From Streptomyces sp. NBC_00414 (lineage in GTDB: Bacteria > Actinomycetota > Actinomycetes > Streptomycetales > Streptomycetaceae), in NCBI RefSeq assembly GCF_036038375.1, contig NZ_CP107935.1, forward strand, positions 4,092,001 to 4,156,000: a stretch of DNA of 64,000 nucleotides, read 5' to 3'. Made by a program: the position numbers and the translations under genes. Below, piece by piece: positions 8,592-16,479 of the stretch (its first letter is position 1; each line of letters starts with the position of its first letter). Under the pieces are notes generated by a model. That model had not been told where the DNA came from, searched no databases, and saw only the letters and a list, made by a program, of their open reading frames with translations.

Positions 8592-9248
8592 GTGAGTTCC
8601 CATCTCCCGAATTCCCCGGCAACCGCCCGTGTCGTGCTGCTGTGCGGCCCCTCCGGCTCCGGCAAGTCCCTTCTCGCGGCCCGCTCCGGCCTTCCGGTGC
8701 TGCGGCTAGACGACTTCTACAAAGAGGGACACGACCCGACGCTGCCGCAGGTGGCGGGGAGTTCGGACATCGACTGGGACCACCCGCTGTCCTGGGACGC
8801 GGACGTGGCCGTCGCGGCGATCGCGGAGCTGTGCGGGACGGGGCGTACGAACGTTCCCGTGTACGACATCTCGCTGAGCGCGCGCACGGGGTCCGAGGTC
8901 GTCGACTTCGAGGGGACCCCGGTCTTCATCGCCGAGGGCATCTTCGCGGCGGAGATAGTGGAGCGGTGCCGGGAGGCGGGGCTGCTGGCCGACGCGCTGT
9001 GCCTCAGCCGGGGGGCCGTGACCACGTTCCGGCGGCGGTTCCTGCGGGATCTTCGCGAGGGCCGCAAGTCCGTGCCGTTCCTGCTCCGGCGGGGGTGGCG
9101 GCTGATGCGGGACGAGCGGTCGATCGTGTCCCGGCAGACGGCGCTCGGCGCGTACGCGTGCGATCGCGACGAGGCGCTGGCGCGGTTGGCCGCGGCTTCC
9201 GGCTCCGCGGCGGAGGTTGTGGGTGACGTGCGGGTGAGTGGGGGCTGA
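8592..9248 (+). CDS. uridine kinase-like P-loop ATPase
   Basis: The 218-residue protein carries a Walker A motif GPSGSGKS at residues 17-24 and the LDDFYKEGHDPTLP and DIDWDHPLSWD segments characteristic of uridine/cytidine kinases and phosphoribulokinases. It would phosphorylate a nucleoside in the cytosol, in keeping with the nucleoside genes around it. GTG at 8592 is chosen because it precedes the P-loop by the usual short distance; no clear Shine-Dalgarno supports it. It reads towards sigQ, with repeats and hairpins between. Confidence 0.75.
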   Translation: MSSHLPNSPATARVVLLCGPSGSGKSLLAARSGLPVLRLDDFYKEGHDPTLPQVAGSSDIDWDHPLSWDADVAVAAIAELCGTGRTNVPVYDISLSARTGSEVVDFEGTPVFIAEGIFAAEIVERCREAGLLADALCLSRGAVTTFRRRFLRDLREGRKSVPFLLRRGWRLMRDERSIVSRQTALGAYACDRDEALARLAAASGSAAEVVGDVRVSGG

Positions 9249-9336
9249 TCTCGCGCCGTTCCCCGCGCCCCTCAAGAGCAAAAGATTGCGCCGTTCCCCG
9301 CGCCCCTTGAAGAGTGCCGTTCCCGCGCCTCTGAAG
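9247..9336. repeat. three tandem copies of the GCGCCGTTCCCCGCGCCCCT repeat
   Basis: Directly after the uridine kinase-like gene, the element GCGCCGTTCCCCGCGCCCCT occurs near 9250-9271 and 9287-9308, with a shortened copy near 9316-9332. It belongs to the family dispersed through the intergenic regions of this window. Confidence 0.7.
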
Positions 9337-9341
9337 GCAAA

Positions 9342-9389
9342 AAGCAGCGGGATCGGTTGGGCCCCCCGGCCCTTCCGGTCCCGCTGCTT
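9342..9389 (-). terminator. intrinsic terminator for sigQ
   Basis: AAGCAGCGGGA (9342-9352) pairs with 9379-9389, and an inner GGGCC/GGCCC stem extends the hairpin. Read on the minus strand the stem is followed by TTTTT, so it best serves transcripts coming from sigQ; it can also slow plus-strand transcripts. Confidence 0.72.
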
Positions 9390-9453
9390 CTCGTGCTCCC
9401 CCGTGGTCCCCCCGGACCCCGTTGGTCTCCCCCCGGTACTGCTCCCCCGAGCC

Positions 9454-9602
9454 GTCCGCCGCCTCCCCCGAAGTGACGGACCGCCCCTTGTCGTCCGCCG
9501 CCTCCCCCCGGAGTTGCGGACTTCCCCCCGTGCTGTTCGTCGCCTCCCCCGAAGTGACGAACTCCCCCGTGCTGTCCGACGCCTCCCCCCGGAGTGACGG
9601 AC
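9454..9602. repeat. array of four imperfect 39-42 bp hairpin units
   Basis: Four tandem units start at 9454, 9493, 9535 and 9574. Each opens and closes with an inverted repeat: GTCCG/CGGAC, GTCCGC/GCGGAC, GTTCGTC/GACGAAC, GTCCG/CGGAC. In unit three the C-to-T change is matched by G-to-A on the other arm, so pairing is preserved. Units one and three share the loop CTCCCCCGAAGTG; units two and four share CTCCCCCCGGAGT. The array lies just past the sigQ stop. Confidence 0.7.
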
Positions 9603-9617
9603 AACCCCCCTCGGCCT

Positions 9618-10379
9618 TCAGGCGACGAGCTCCCCGAAGGACTCCTCCTCGTCACGGCCGAAGCTGAGGACGTCGTCCTCGCGCAGCCGGCGGAGCGACC
9701 GCCAGATGCTGGACTTCACCGTGCCGACACTGATGTCGAGGATCTCCGCGATCTCCGGGTCCGTGCGGCCCTCGTAGTACCTCAGGACCAGCATGGTGCG
9801 CTGGAGTTCGGGGAGCCGGGCGAGCGCCTGCCACAGGACCGCGCGCAGTTCCGTGCCGCGCATCGCGTCCGTGTCGCCGGCCGTCTCCGGCAGCTCCTCG
9901 GTCGGGTATTCGTTCAGCTTGCGGCGGCGCCACGCGCTGATGTGCAGATTGGTCATCGTGCGGCGGAGGTAGCCCCCGACCGCGGCCTTGTCACTGATGC
10001 GGTCCCACGCCCGGTACGTCGAGAAGAGGGCGCTCTGCAGCAGGTCCTCGGCCTCGAAACGGTCGCCGGTCAGGTGGTAGGCGGTCGCGTACAGGGAGGC
10101 GCGGCGCTCCTGGACGTAGGCGGTGAACTCCGCCTCCGACACCGAGTGCCGCTCCCCCGTGACCTCCCCGTACGCCGCCCCCGTTCCCCCGTGGGCGACC
10201 CCCGTGCCGCTTCCCCCCGTATGTGCGTCAACCACCGTCATGTACGACCCGGTGTGCTGACGCCCGGTGCCGCGAGCGCACCCCCGCCCGCTCACGGCAC
10301 CGGACTTCTCGGTGCTCCTCGTGACGTCGTGGAGCCGCGTGACAACTGCGCCAGTGCTGGTGCTGTGCAGCGTGTTCAT
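9618..10379 (-). CDS. sigQ: RNA polymerase sigma factor SigQ (SigE/ECF family)
   Basis: The 253-residue protein has a poorly conserved N-terminal region of about 85 residues, then sigma region 2 (SLYATAYHLTGDRFEAEDLLQSALFSTYRAWDRI) and region 4 (LPELQRTMLVLRYYEGRTDPEIAEILDISVGTVKSSIWRSLRRLRE), in the SigE-like ECF class. It is divergent from the afsQ1-afsQ2 operon, the arrangement known in S. coelicolor, where SigQ counteracts AfsQ1-driven antibiotic production. ATG at 10379 (MNTLHSTSTG) is taken as start; ATG at 10241 (MTVVDAHTGG) would remove much of the unconserved N terminus. An AfsQ1 box lies upstream. Confidence 0.88.
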   Translation of the reverse strand: MNTLHSTSTGAVVTRLHDVTRSTEKSGAVSGRGCARGTGRQHTGSYMTVVDAHTGGSGTGVAHGGTGAAYGEVTGERHSVSEAEFTAYVQERRASLYATAYHLTGDRFEAEDLLQSALFSTYRAWDRISDKAAVGGYLRRTMTNLHISAWRRRKLNEYPTEELPETAGDTDAMRGTELRAVLWQALARLPELQRTMLVLRYYEGRTDPEIAEILDISVGTVKSSIWRSLRRLREDDVLSFGRDEEESFGELVA

Positions 10380-10508
10380 CTCGCGCCCCCCGTCGTGGAG
10401 TTCCGGTTCTCCGGTACTTCGCTTGCTTCGTTGCCTGTTTCGCTGTGGTGCTTCCTTGCCTGTGACCAAAAGCTTGCCGGGGCCACTTCATGACGGTGTC
10501 CCCCGACT

Positions 10509-10524
10509 GTCACAGACCTGTCAC
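10509..10524. promoter_or_regulatory. AfsQ1 box GTCAC-n6-GTCAC
   Basis: Two direct GTCAC repeats (10509-10513 and 10520-10524) separated by 6 bp match the published AfsQ1 consensus GTnAC-n6-GTnAC. The site lies between the divergent sigQ and afsQ1 genes, so phosphorylated AfsQ1 probably controls sigQ and perhaps its own operon here. Confidence 0.78.
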
Positions 10525-10676
10525 AGGGCCCGGTGCCGGATATTGCACAGATCGATCACAGAGAAGCGTCGTACGGCTACTCATCCGGCACACTCGGCAC
10601 GCACTCGTACGCGGGACATGTGTGGGAGCGCTCCAACAGTCGATACCCGCCCACGTCATGGGACAGAATGACGTCC

Positions 10677-11354
10677 GTGCCTTCCCTGTTGCTGATCGAG
10701 GACGACGACGCCATCCGGACGGCCCTGGAGCTCTCACTGACGCGCCAGGGACACCGGGTGGCCACCGCTGCCACCGGCGAGGACGGTCTGAAGCTACTGC
10801 GCGAGCAGCGGCCTGATCTGATCGTTCTCGACGTGATGCTGCCCGGCATCGACGGATTCGAGGTGTGCCGGCGTATCCGCCGTACGGACCAACTACCGAT
10901 CATCCTGCTGACCGCGCGCAGCGACGACATCGACGTCGTGGTCGGGCTGGAGTCCGGCGCCGACGACTACGTGGTGAAACCGGTGCAGGGGCGGGTGCTC
11001 GACGCCCGGATCCGGGCCGTGCTGCGGCGCGGCGAGCGCGAGGCGAACGACTCGGCGACCTTCGGTTCGCTGGTGATCGACCGTGCCGCGATGACCGTGA
11101 CCAAGAACGGCGAGGACCTGCAGCTGACGCCCACCGAGCTGCGGCTGCTGCTGGAGCTGAGCCGGCGGCCCGGCCAGGCACTGTCGCGTCAGCAGTTGCT
11201 GCGGCTGGTGTGGGAGCACGACTACCTCGGTGACTCACGGCTGGTCGACGCGTGTGTGCAGAGGCTGCGCGCGAAGGTGGAGGACGTGCCGTCCTCGCCG
11301 ACGCTGATCCGTACCGTGCGCGGCGTGGGCTACCGGCTGGACAATCCTCAGTGA
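10677..11354 (+). CDS. afsQ1: response regulator AfsQ1 (OmpR/PhoB family)
   Basis: The 225-residue protein has a receiver domain with acidic pocket EDDD and phosphoacceptor Asp52 in LIVLDVMLPG, the conserved Lys in DDYVVKPVQGR, and a C-terminal winged helix (LTPTELRLLLELSRRPGQALS, LVDACVQRLRAKVED). The length with GTG at 10677 equals the S. coelicolor protein; ATG at 10668 would add three residues. AfsQ1 activates antibiotic and nutrient-stress genes and sigQ. The stop overlaps the afsQ2 start. Confidence 0.95.
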   Translation: MPSLLLIEDDDAIRTALELSLTRQGHRVATAATGEDGLKLLREQRPDLIVLDVMLPGIDGFEVCRRIRRTDQLPIILLTARSDDIDVVVGLESGADDYVVKPVQGRVLDARIRAVLRRGEREANDSATFGSLVIDRAAMTVTKNGEDLQLTPTELRLLLELSRRPGQALSRQQLLRLVWEHDYLGDSRLVDACVQRLRAKVEDVPSSPTLIRTVRGVGYRLDNPQ

Positions 11355-12955
11355 CCAAACCGCAGGACAAGCTCCGTGGCTGGGCCGCGGCGCGCCGGAC
11401 GGTCATGGCGGGGCTGCGCTTCACCAGTCTGCGGCTGCGCCTGGTCGTGGTGTTCGGGCTGGTCGCGCTCACCGCCGCCGTGTCGGCGTCGGGGATCGCG
11501 TACTGGCTCAACCGCGAGGCCGTGCTCACCCGTACGCAGGACGCCGTGCTCGGTGACTTCCAGCAGGCGATGCAGACCCGCGCCAGCACCCTGCGGCAGC
11601 ACCCCACGCAGGGGGAACTGCAGCGTGCCGCCCGGCAGATGGCCAACAGCAGCCAGCGGTTCAGCGTGCTGCTGATCGCCCAGGACGAGAACGGCGGAAC
11701 CGTCCGCGGCAACTCCGACCTGGACACCTTCACGCTGGAGGACGTACCGCAGTCCCTCCAGAAGGCGGTGAACAAGGAACAGAAGATCTCCTCGCACAAC
11801 AAGTACGCGTACCACCTGTACTGGCAGCGGACCGTGCAGGGCGACAAGCCGTATCTGGTGGGCGGTGCCAAGGTGATCGGCGGCGGGCCGACCGGGTACA
11901 TGCTCAAGTCGCTCGAACCGGAGGCCAAGGACCTCAACTCGCTCGCCTGGTCGCTGGGGATCGCGACCGGGCTCGCGCTGATCGGCTCGGCGCTCCTCGC
12001 GCAGGCCGCCGCGACGACCGTACTGAAGCCGGTGCACCGGCTGGGCACCGCCGCCCGGCGGCTCGGCGAGGGCAAGCTCGACACCCGGCTGCGGGTGTCG
12101 GGGACGGACGAACTGGCCGATCTGTCACGGACGTTCAACCGCACGGCGGAGGCGCTGGAGAAACGGGTCGCGGACATGAGTGCCCGCGACGAGGCGTCCC
12201 GGCGCTTCGTGGCGGACATGTCGCACGAGCTGCGGACCCCGCTGACCGCGATCACCGCGGTGACCGAGGTGCTGGAGGAGGAGCTCGACGCCGAGACCGG
12301 CAGCGTCGACCCGATGATCGAGCCCGCCGTACGGCTCGTCGTCAGCGAGACCCGGCGGCTGAACAACCTCGTGGAGAACCTGATGGAGGTCACCCGCTTC
12401 GACGCGGGCACCGCCCGGCTCGTCTCCGACACCGTCGACATCGCCGACCAGATCACCGCGTGCATAGACGCGCGTGCCTGGCTGGACGCGGTGGAACTGG
12501 ACGCGCGGCGCGGCATCATGGCGCACGTCGACCCGCGCCGCCTGGACGTCATCCTCGCGAACCTCATCGGCAACGCCCTCAAGCACGGCGGTTCCCCGGT
12601 GCGCGTGTGCGTGCGCGAGGAGGGCGCCGACCTGGTGATCGAGGTGCAGGACCACGGCCCCGGCATTCCCGAGGACGTCCTGCCGCACGTCTTCGACCGC
12701 TTCTACAAGGCGAGTGCCTCCCGGCCGCGTTCGGAGGGCAGCGGCCTCGGCCTGTCCATCGCCCTGGAGAACGCCCACATCCACGGCGGCGAGATCACCG
12801 CCGCGAACTCGTCCAAGGGCGGCGCGGTCTTCACCCTGCGCCTGCCGCTCGACTCCTCCGAGCCGAAGGACTCCGAGGATCCCGCGGACCCCGGGGTCGA
12901 GGACACGGGCCGGGCCGACGCCGACCACGCCGACCGCACCGAGGGGGGCGTGTGA
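11351..12955 (+). CDS. afsQ2: sensor histidine kinase AfsQ2
   Basis: The 534-residue membrane kinase has a cytosolic leader, a first transmembrane helix (about residues 30-55), an extracytoplasmic sensor of about 130 residues, a second helix (SLGIATGLALIGSALLAQAAATTV), a HAMP domain (PVHRLGTAARRLGEGKLDTR), the H-box FVADMSHELRTPLTAI and N, G1 and G2 boxes (NLIGNALKHGG, DHGPGIPEDVLPHVFDRFY, GSGLGLSI). GTG at 11351 overlaps the afsQ1 stop by 4 bp and gives the expected length. The last 30 residues are acidic and unconserved. Confidence 0.95.
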   Translation: MTKPQDKLRGWAAARRTVMAGLRFTSLRLRLVVVFGLVALTAAVSASGIAYWLNREAVLTRTQDAVLGDFQQAMQTRASTLRQHPTQGELQRAARQMANSSQRFSVLLIAQDENGGTVRGNSDLDTFTLEDVPQSLQKAVNKEQKISSHNKYAYHLYWQRTVQGDKPYLVGGAKVIGGGPTGYMLKSLEPEAKDLNSLAWSLGIATGLALIGSALLAQAAATTVLKPVHRLGTAARRLGEGKLDTRLRVSGTDELADLSRTFNRTAEALEKRVADMSARDEASRRFVADMSHELRTPLTAITAVTEVLEEELDAETGSVDPMIEPAVRLVVSETRRLNNLVENLMEVTRFDAGTARLVSDTVDIADQITACIDARAWLDAVELDARRGIMAHVDPRRLDVILANLIGNALKHGGSPVRVCVREEGADLVIEVQDHGPGIPEDVLPHVFDRFYKASASRPRSEGSGLGLSIALENAHIHGGEITAANSSKGGAVFTLRLPLDSSEPKDSEDPADPGVEDTGRADADHADRTEGGV

Positions 12956-13653
12956 TGCCCGTACAGGACACCCGGGACAGTCAGGACACGCCGGGTATAC
13001 GTGCTCCACGTGTGACTCGTTCGACCCGCGCGGCCCTCACGGCCCGTGCGACCCATGTGGCGCGTCTGGCGCTCGCCCTGCCGCTGCTGGCCGTGGTGCT
13101 GGCCGGGTGCGGTATCCGGGCGACGGAGGTGCCGACCGACTTCGGGCCCGCGCCCTCCCGGGTGCCGTGCGCCCTGACCGGTCCCGACATCGGTACGCAG
13201 TCCTCGCGGGGCATCCTCGTCCAGGTCTTCCTCGTCTGCTCCTCGCAGCTCGCGCCGGTCGACCGGACCGTACGCATCGAGGCGGGGCCGGCGGAGACGG
13301 ACCGGGTCCGCGCCGCGCAGGCCCTCCTCGACGAGCTGTCCGAGGCCCCGTCGGACGCGGAGAAGCAGGCGAACTACTCGACGACCGTGCCGAAGGCCCT
13401 GACGGTGGACGGCCCGCTGGGCACCGACCCGGGCGACGCGCTCCGGCTGAGCACGGCGCCCGCGGAGCTGACGCCGTACGCCCTGGCGCAGATCATCTGT
13501 ACCTTCAGCGACTCCGAGGCCGCCTCCGACGACGGCACGGTGACCCTGGGCGGCCCGGGCACCGGCGCGCCACGGCGCTACGAGTGCACGGAGGCCGTGC
13601 GCACCCGGCCGGGCACGGAGACCCCGCCCTCGACACGGACCGACGGGTCCTGA
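12955..13653 (+). CDS. lipoprotein of the afsQ operon
   Basis: The ATG at 12955 shares one base with the afsQ2 stop. The 232-residue product has a positively charged leader, a hydrophobic stretch and a lipobox LAGCG, so it is anchored to the outer face of the membrane. The mature part resembles proteins with a GerMN-like fold (VQVFLVCSSQLAPVDRTV, AQALLDELSEAPSDAE) and has conserved cysteines. The third gene of the afsQ operon in S. coelicolor is likewise a lipoprotein; it may help AfsQ2 sense a signal, which is inference. Confidence 0.85.
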   Translation: MPVQDTRDSQDTPGIRAPRVTRSTRAALTARATHVARLALALPLLAVVLAGCGIRATEVPTDFGPAPSRVPCALTGPDIGTQSSRGILVQVFLVCSSQLAPVDRTVRIEAGPAETDRVRAAQALLDELSEAPSDAEKQANYSTTVPKALTVDGPLGTDPGDALRLSTAPAELTPYALAQIICTFSDSEAASDDGTVTLGGPGTGAPRRYECTEAVRTRPGTETPPSTRTDGS

Positions 13654-13766
13654 GCCCTTCCTGAGGGCCCCGGCCGGAGCGCCGCTGTGGCGCACGCCTC
13701 ACCCGCGCGGGCCAAGCGGCGCCGTCACACGGAACCGATCCTGCCGGTGCCCGCGTCTTGGGGATC

Positions 13767-14333
13767 GTGCAGCGTCAAGGCTCGAACGGCAGAACCGCCG
13801 TGAACCGCGTCCGTGCGACGGGAGGTCTCCTCCTCGTCGCACACCTCGCGTTTGTTGCCTGGTTCATGCTGCGGCCCCTGGATGTGCCCTGGGTGAGCGC
13901 CGCGAACCTGCGTCCCTTCGCGACCATCAGGGCGGATCTGGCGATGGGCCCCGAGGCGGCGGCCTGCGCCATCGGCAAGGGTCTCCTGCTGCTGGCCCCG
14001 CTCGGGGTGCTGCTGCCCATGGCCGGCGGCCGGCTCCTCGTCTCCCCGCTGCTGTCCCTGATGCGTACGGTCGCCGCCGGAGCGCTGCTGTCGCTGGGCA
14101 TCGAGCTGCTGCAGACCGGGGTGCCCGGCCAGGTCGTGGACGTCGACTCGCTGCTGCTGAACACCGTGGGCGTGGGGCTGGCCCATCTGGCCGTCGTGCC
14201 CGCCGCCCGGGCCTCGCTGCGCCGCCGGGCCGAGACGCGCAGCCGGGCCGCCGCGCTGCGCCGCAGGGAGGCGGCCCAGGAGTCGGCTCAGGGTCTGACC
14301 CCGACGATTCCCAGGGTCGGGATCGCTCCGTAG
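13767..14333 (+). CDS. VanZ-like membrane protein
   Basis: The protein (188 residues from GTG at 13767) has four to five hydrophobic helices and the VanZ-type motif SLGIELLQTGVPGQVVDVDSLLLNTVGVGLAH. VanZ relatives are small membrane proteins linked to teicoplanin resistance, but most actinobacterial members have no known function. The start is uncertain: TTG 13758, GTG 13767 and GTG 13800 are all in frame, and none has a well-spaced Shine-Dalgarno. The C terminus is Arg/Ala-rich and probably cytosolic. Confidence 0.8.
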   Translation: MQRQGSNGRTAVNRVRATGGLLLVAHLAFVAWFMLRPLDVPWVSAANLRPFATIRADLAMGPEAAACAIGKGLLLLAPLGVLLPMAGGRLLVSPLLSLMRTVAAGALLSLGIELLQTGVPGQVVDVDSLLLNTVGVGLAHLAVVPAARASLRRRAETRSRAAALRRREAAQESAQGLTPTIPRVGIAP

Positions 14334-14433
14334 AGCGACGCTCCCCCTCCTTCGGATCCGTAACTTGGATGTCAGACGGGGCAGCCGCACAGGAGGCCCC
14401 GAAACCATCCGACGACCTCATGAAGGAGTCGCA

Positions 14434-14637
14434 ATGAACCGCCTTGCCCGCCCCACCGACGGCCGGATGATCGGCGGAGTGTGCGCAGCGCTGGCTCGGC
14501 GCTTCGGTACCTCCGCGACCACGATGCGCGTGATCTTCCTGGTGTCCTGTCTGCTGCCGGGCCCGCAGTTCCTGCTCTACATAGCCCTGTGGATCCTCTT
14601 CCCCGCCGAGGGCAAGGCGGCCCGCACGGCCTGGTGA
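14434..14637 (+). CDS. PspC-domain small membrane protein
   Basis: The 67-residue protein consists of a PspC domain: RLARPTDGRMIGGVCAALARRFG followed by a transmembrane helix LLPGPQFLLYIALWILFPAE. PspC proteins sense membrane stress or act as toxins/adaptors in other bacteria; the actinobacterial single-domain forms are uncharacterised. GAAGGAG lies 6 bp before the ATG. A short duplication (ACGGCCTGGTGACGCG twice) straddles the stop codon. Confidence 0.88.
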   Translation: MNRLARPTDGRMIGGVCAALARRFGTSATTMRVIFLVSCLLPGPQFLLYIALWILFPAEGKAARTAW

Positions 14638-14668
14638 CGCGTACGGCCTGGTGACGCGCACCTGAGCA

Positions 14669-14710
14669 CGCCGATGGGGCGCACCCGAGCGGGGGTGCGC
14701 CCCATCGGCG
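14669..14710. terminator. perfect 18-bp inverted repeat between convergent genes
   Basis: CGCCGATGGGGCGCACCC (14669-14686) is perfectly complementary to 14693-14710 with a 6-base loop. It lies between the PspC gene and the secreted-protein gene reading the other way, so it can stop both. Confidence 0.85.
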
Positions 14711-14735
14711 CGTACGAAGGCGGTGTGTGCCGGGT

Positions 14736-15086
14736 TCAGCCCAGCGGGATGCCGTTCACCGGGGTGCCCTGCGTGGGCAGGCCCTGGATGGGCAGTCCGC
14801 CGAGCAGACCGGCGACAGGTGCGGCGGGACCCTCGGCGAGGAGGTTCGCGACGGCCGGCTGGGCGGCGGCGACACCGCTGCTGAGAGCGTTCGTACCCTG
14901 GGTGAGGGACTCGCCCGCGCCGGGCAGGGACTTGGCGAGCCCGTCCACCGGAAGCGAACCGGCGGCGTTGCCGAGCGCCGGGGTCTCCGGGAGCGCGGGG
15001 GCGGCGTTGGCGGCACCGGCGCCGGCGACGGCGAAGGCGGCACCGAGAGCGGCGACACCGAGGGTCTTGGCAGCAGACTGCTTCAT
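14736..15086 (-). CDS. small secreted Ala/Gly/Pro-rich protein
   Basis: The 116-residue product starts MKQSAAKTLGVAALGAAFAVAGAG and has a signal peptide with cleavage near ANAAPA. The mature part is about 85 residues, rich in Ala, Gly, Leu and Pro, ending with repeats like LPIQGLPTQGTPVNGIPLG. AAGGACG precedes the ATG. It has no cysteines, so it is not a chaplin. It is similar in style to the protein at 8060-8464. No function is known. Confidence 0.8.
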   Translation of the reverse strand: MKQSAAKTLGVAALGAAFAVAGAGAANAAPALPETPALGNAAGSLPVDGLAKSLPGAGESLTQGTNALSSGVAAAQPAVANLLAEGPAAPVAGLLGGLPIQGLPTQGTPVNGIPLG

Positions 15087-15211
15087 CTTCGTCCTTGCAT
15101 GCTGTGACGGGGATTCGAGCGGTCCGAAACGGTAATCACGTGCGAGCGCGCCCCGCAAACATCGAAAAGCGGCCGAGTCGTCACCACCCGGCCGCTCCCC
15201 GTCCCCCGATT

Positions 15212-16366
15212 TCAGCCCTCTTCGCCCACAGAACCGCTGGTGGAGGCGGTTTGCTGGAACAGCCATTCGGACTTCAGTTCGGCATATCCAGGCTTGATCA
15301 CGTCATTGATCATGGCCAGTCGTTCATCGAAAGGAATGAATGCTGATTTCATCGCATTGACTGTGAACCACTGCATGTCGTCGAGCGAATAGCCGAACGC
15401 GTCGACAAGGTGCTCGAATTCCCGGCTCATGCTGGTGCCGGACATCAAGCGGTTGTCGGTGTTCACGGTGGCGCGGAAATGCAGCCGCCGCAGCAGCCCG
15501 ATGGGGTGCTCGGCGTACGAGTCGGCGGCGCCCGTCTGGAGATTGGAACTGGGGCACAGCTCCAGGGGCACCCGCTTGTCGCGTACGTACGAGGCGAGGC
15601 GGCCCAGTTTCACCGTGCCGTCGTCCTGCACCTGGATGTCGTCGATGATGCGCACGCCGTGCCCCAGCCGGTCGGCGCCGCACCACTGGAGCGCCTGCCA
15701 GATGGAGGGGAGCCCGAAGGCCTCGCCCGCGTGGATCGTGAAGTGGTTGTTCTCCCGCTTCAGATACTCGAAGGCGTCCAGGTGCCGGGTGGGCGGGAAG
15801 CCCGCCTCGGCGCCCGCGATGTCGAAGCCGACGACGCCCAGGTCCCGGTAGCGGTTGGCGAGTTCGGCGATCTCCAGGGAGCGGGCCGCGTGCCGCATGG
15901 CGGTCAGCAGGGCGCCCACGCGGATCCGGTGGCCGTTCTCGCGAGCCCGCCGCTCGCCTTCCCGGAAGCCCTCGTTGACGGCCTCGACGACCTCTTCGAG
16001 GGTGAGTCCGGCTTCGAGGTGCTGCTCGGGCGCGTACCGCACCTCGGCGTAGACGACGCCGTCCTCGGCGAGGTCCTCGGCGCACTCGGCCGCGACGCGG
16101 AACAGCGCCTCACGGGTCTGCATGACGGCGCAGGTGTGCGCGAAGGTCTCCAGGTACCGCTCCAGCGAACCGGAGTCGGCGGCCTCGCGGAACCAGATGC
16201 CGAGCTTGTCGGCGTCCGTCTCCGGGAGGCCGGTGTACCCGAAGTCCCGGGCGAGGTCGACGATCGTCCCGGGGCGCAGGCCTCCGTCCAGGTGATCGTG
16301 CAGCAGGACCTTCGGCGCCCGGCGGATCTGCTCCGAGCTCGGGGTGTTCTTGGTCTGGCTCGTCAT
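15212..16366 (-). CDS. add: adenosine deaminase
   Basis: The 384-residue enzyme converts adenosine or deoxyadenosine to (deoxy)inosine. It has the zinc-binding HDHLDGG near residue 24, the HAGE motif with the zinc histidine and catalytic glutamate, the GHG motif (DRLGHGVRI), SSNLQTG and the late NTDNRLMSG aspartate. The ATG at 16366 lies 16 bp from the CTACGCGCGTAG operator, so expression is linked to the nucleoside regulon. It is transcribed alone, towards the secreted-protein gene. Confidence 0.96.
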   Translation of the reverse strand: MTSQTKNTPSSEQIRRAPKVLLHDHLDGGLRPGTIVDLARDFGYTGLPETDADKLGIWFREAADSGSLERYLETFAHTCAVMQTREALFRVAAECAEDLAEDGVVYAEVRYAPEQHLEAGLTLEEVVEAVNEGFREGERRARENGHRIRVGALLTAMRHAARSLEIAELANRYRDLGVVGFDIAGAEAGFPPTRHLDAFEYLKRENNHFTIHAGEAFGLPSIWQALQWCGADRLGHGVRIIDDIQVQDDGTVKLGRLASYVRDKRVPLELCPSSNLQTGAADSYAEHPIGLLRRLHFRATVNTDNRLMSGTSMSREFEHLVDAFGYSLDDMQWFTVNAMKSAFIPFDERLAMINDVIKPGYAELKSEWLFQQTASTSGSVGEEG

Positions 16367-16382
16367 TTCCGCACTCTAACGC

Positions 16383-16394
16383 CTACGCGCGTAG
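16383..16394 (-). promoter_or_regulatory. add operator CTACGCGCGTAG
   Basis: The perfect 12-bp palindrome stands 16 bp before the add start and is flanked by ATAT exactly as at deoC (GTAGATAT on the plus strand). It lies between add and the divergent alpha/beta hydrolase gene. Confidence 0.7.
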
Positions 16395-16479
16395 ATATCC
16401 CCTCGCGCGGATCCGTCGATATGTAACGGTGACCGTGCGGACGGATGGCGTACACCATCACTTCTGACACTGTTTTGTC

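Noticed and set aside
9238..9597. 119-codon plus-strand frame over the hairpin array
   Set aside because: The peptide is a repeat of RRLPRSDxPxxVRRLPPE produced by the nucleotide repeats; no start signal or known family supports it.
14624..14656. Tandem ACGGCCTGGTGACGCG duplication across the PspC-gene stop codon
   Set aside because: It is a short two-copy duplication that does not alter the protein, and no structure or function is apparent.
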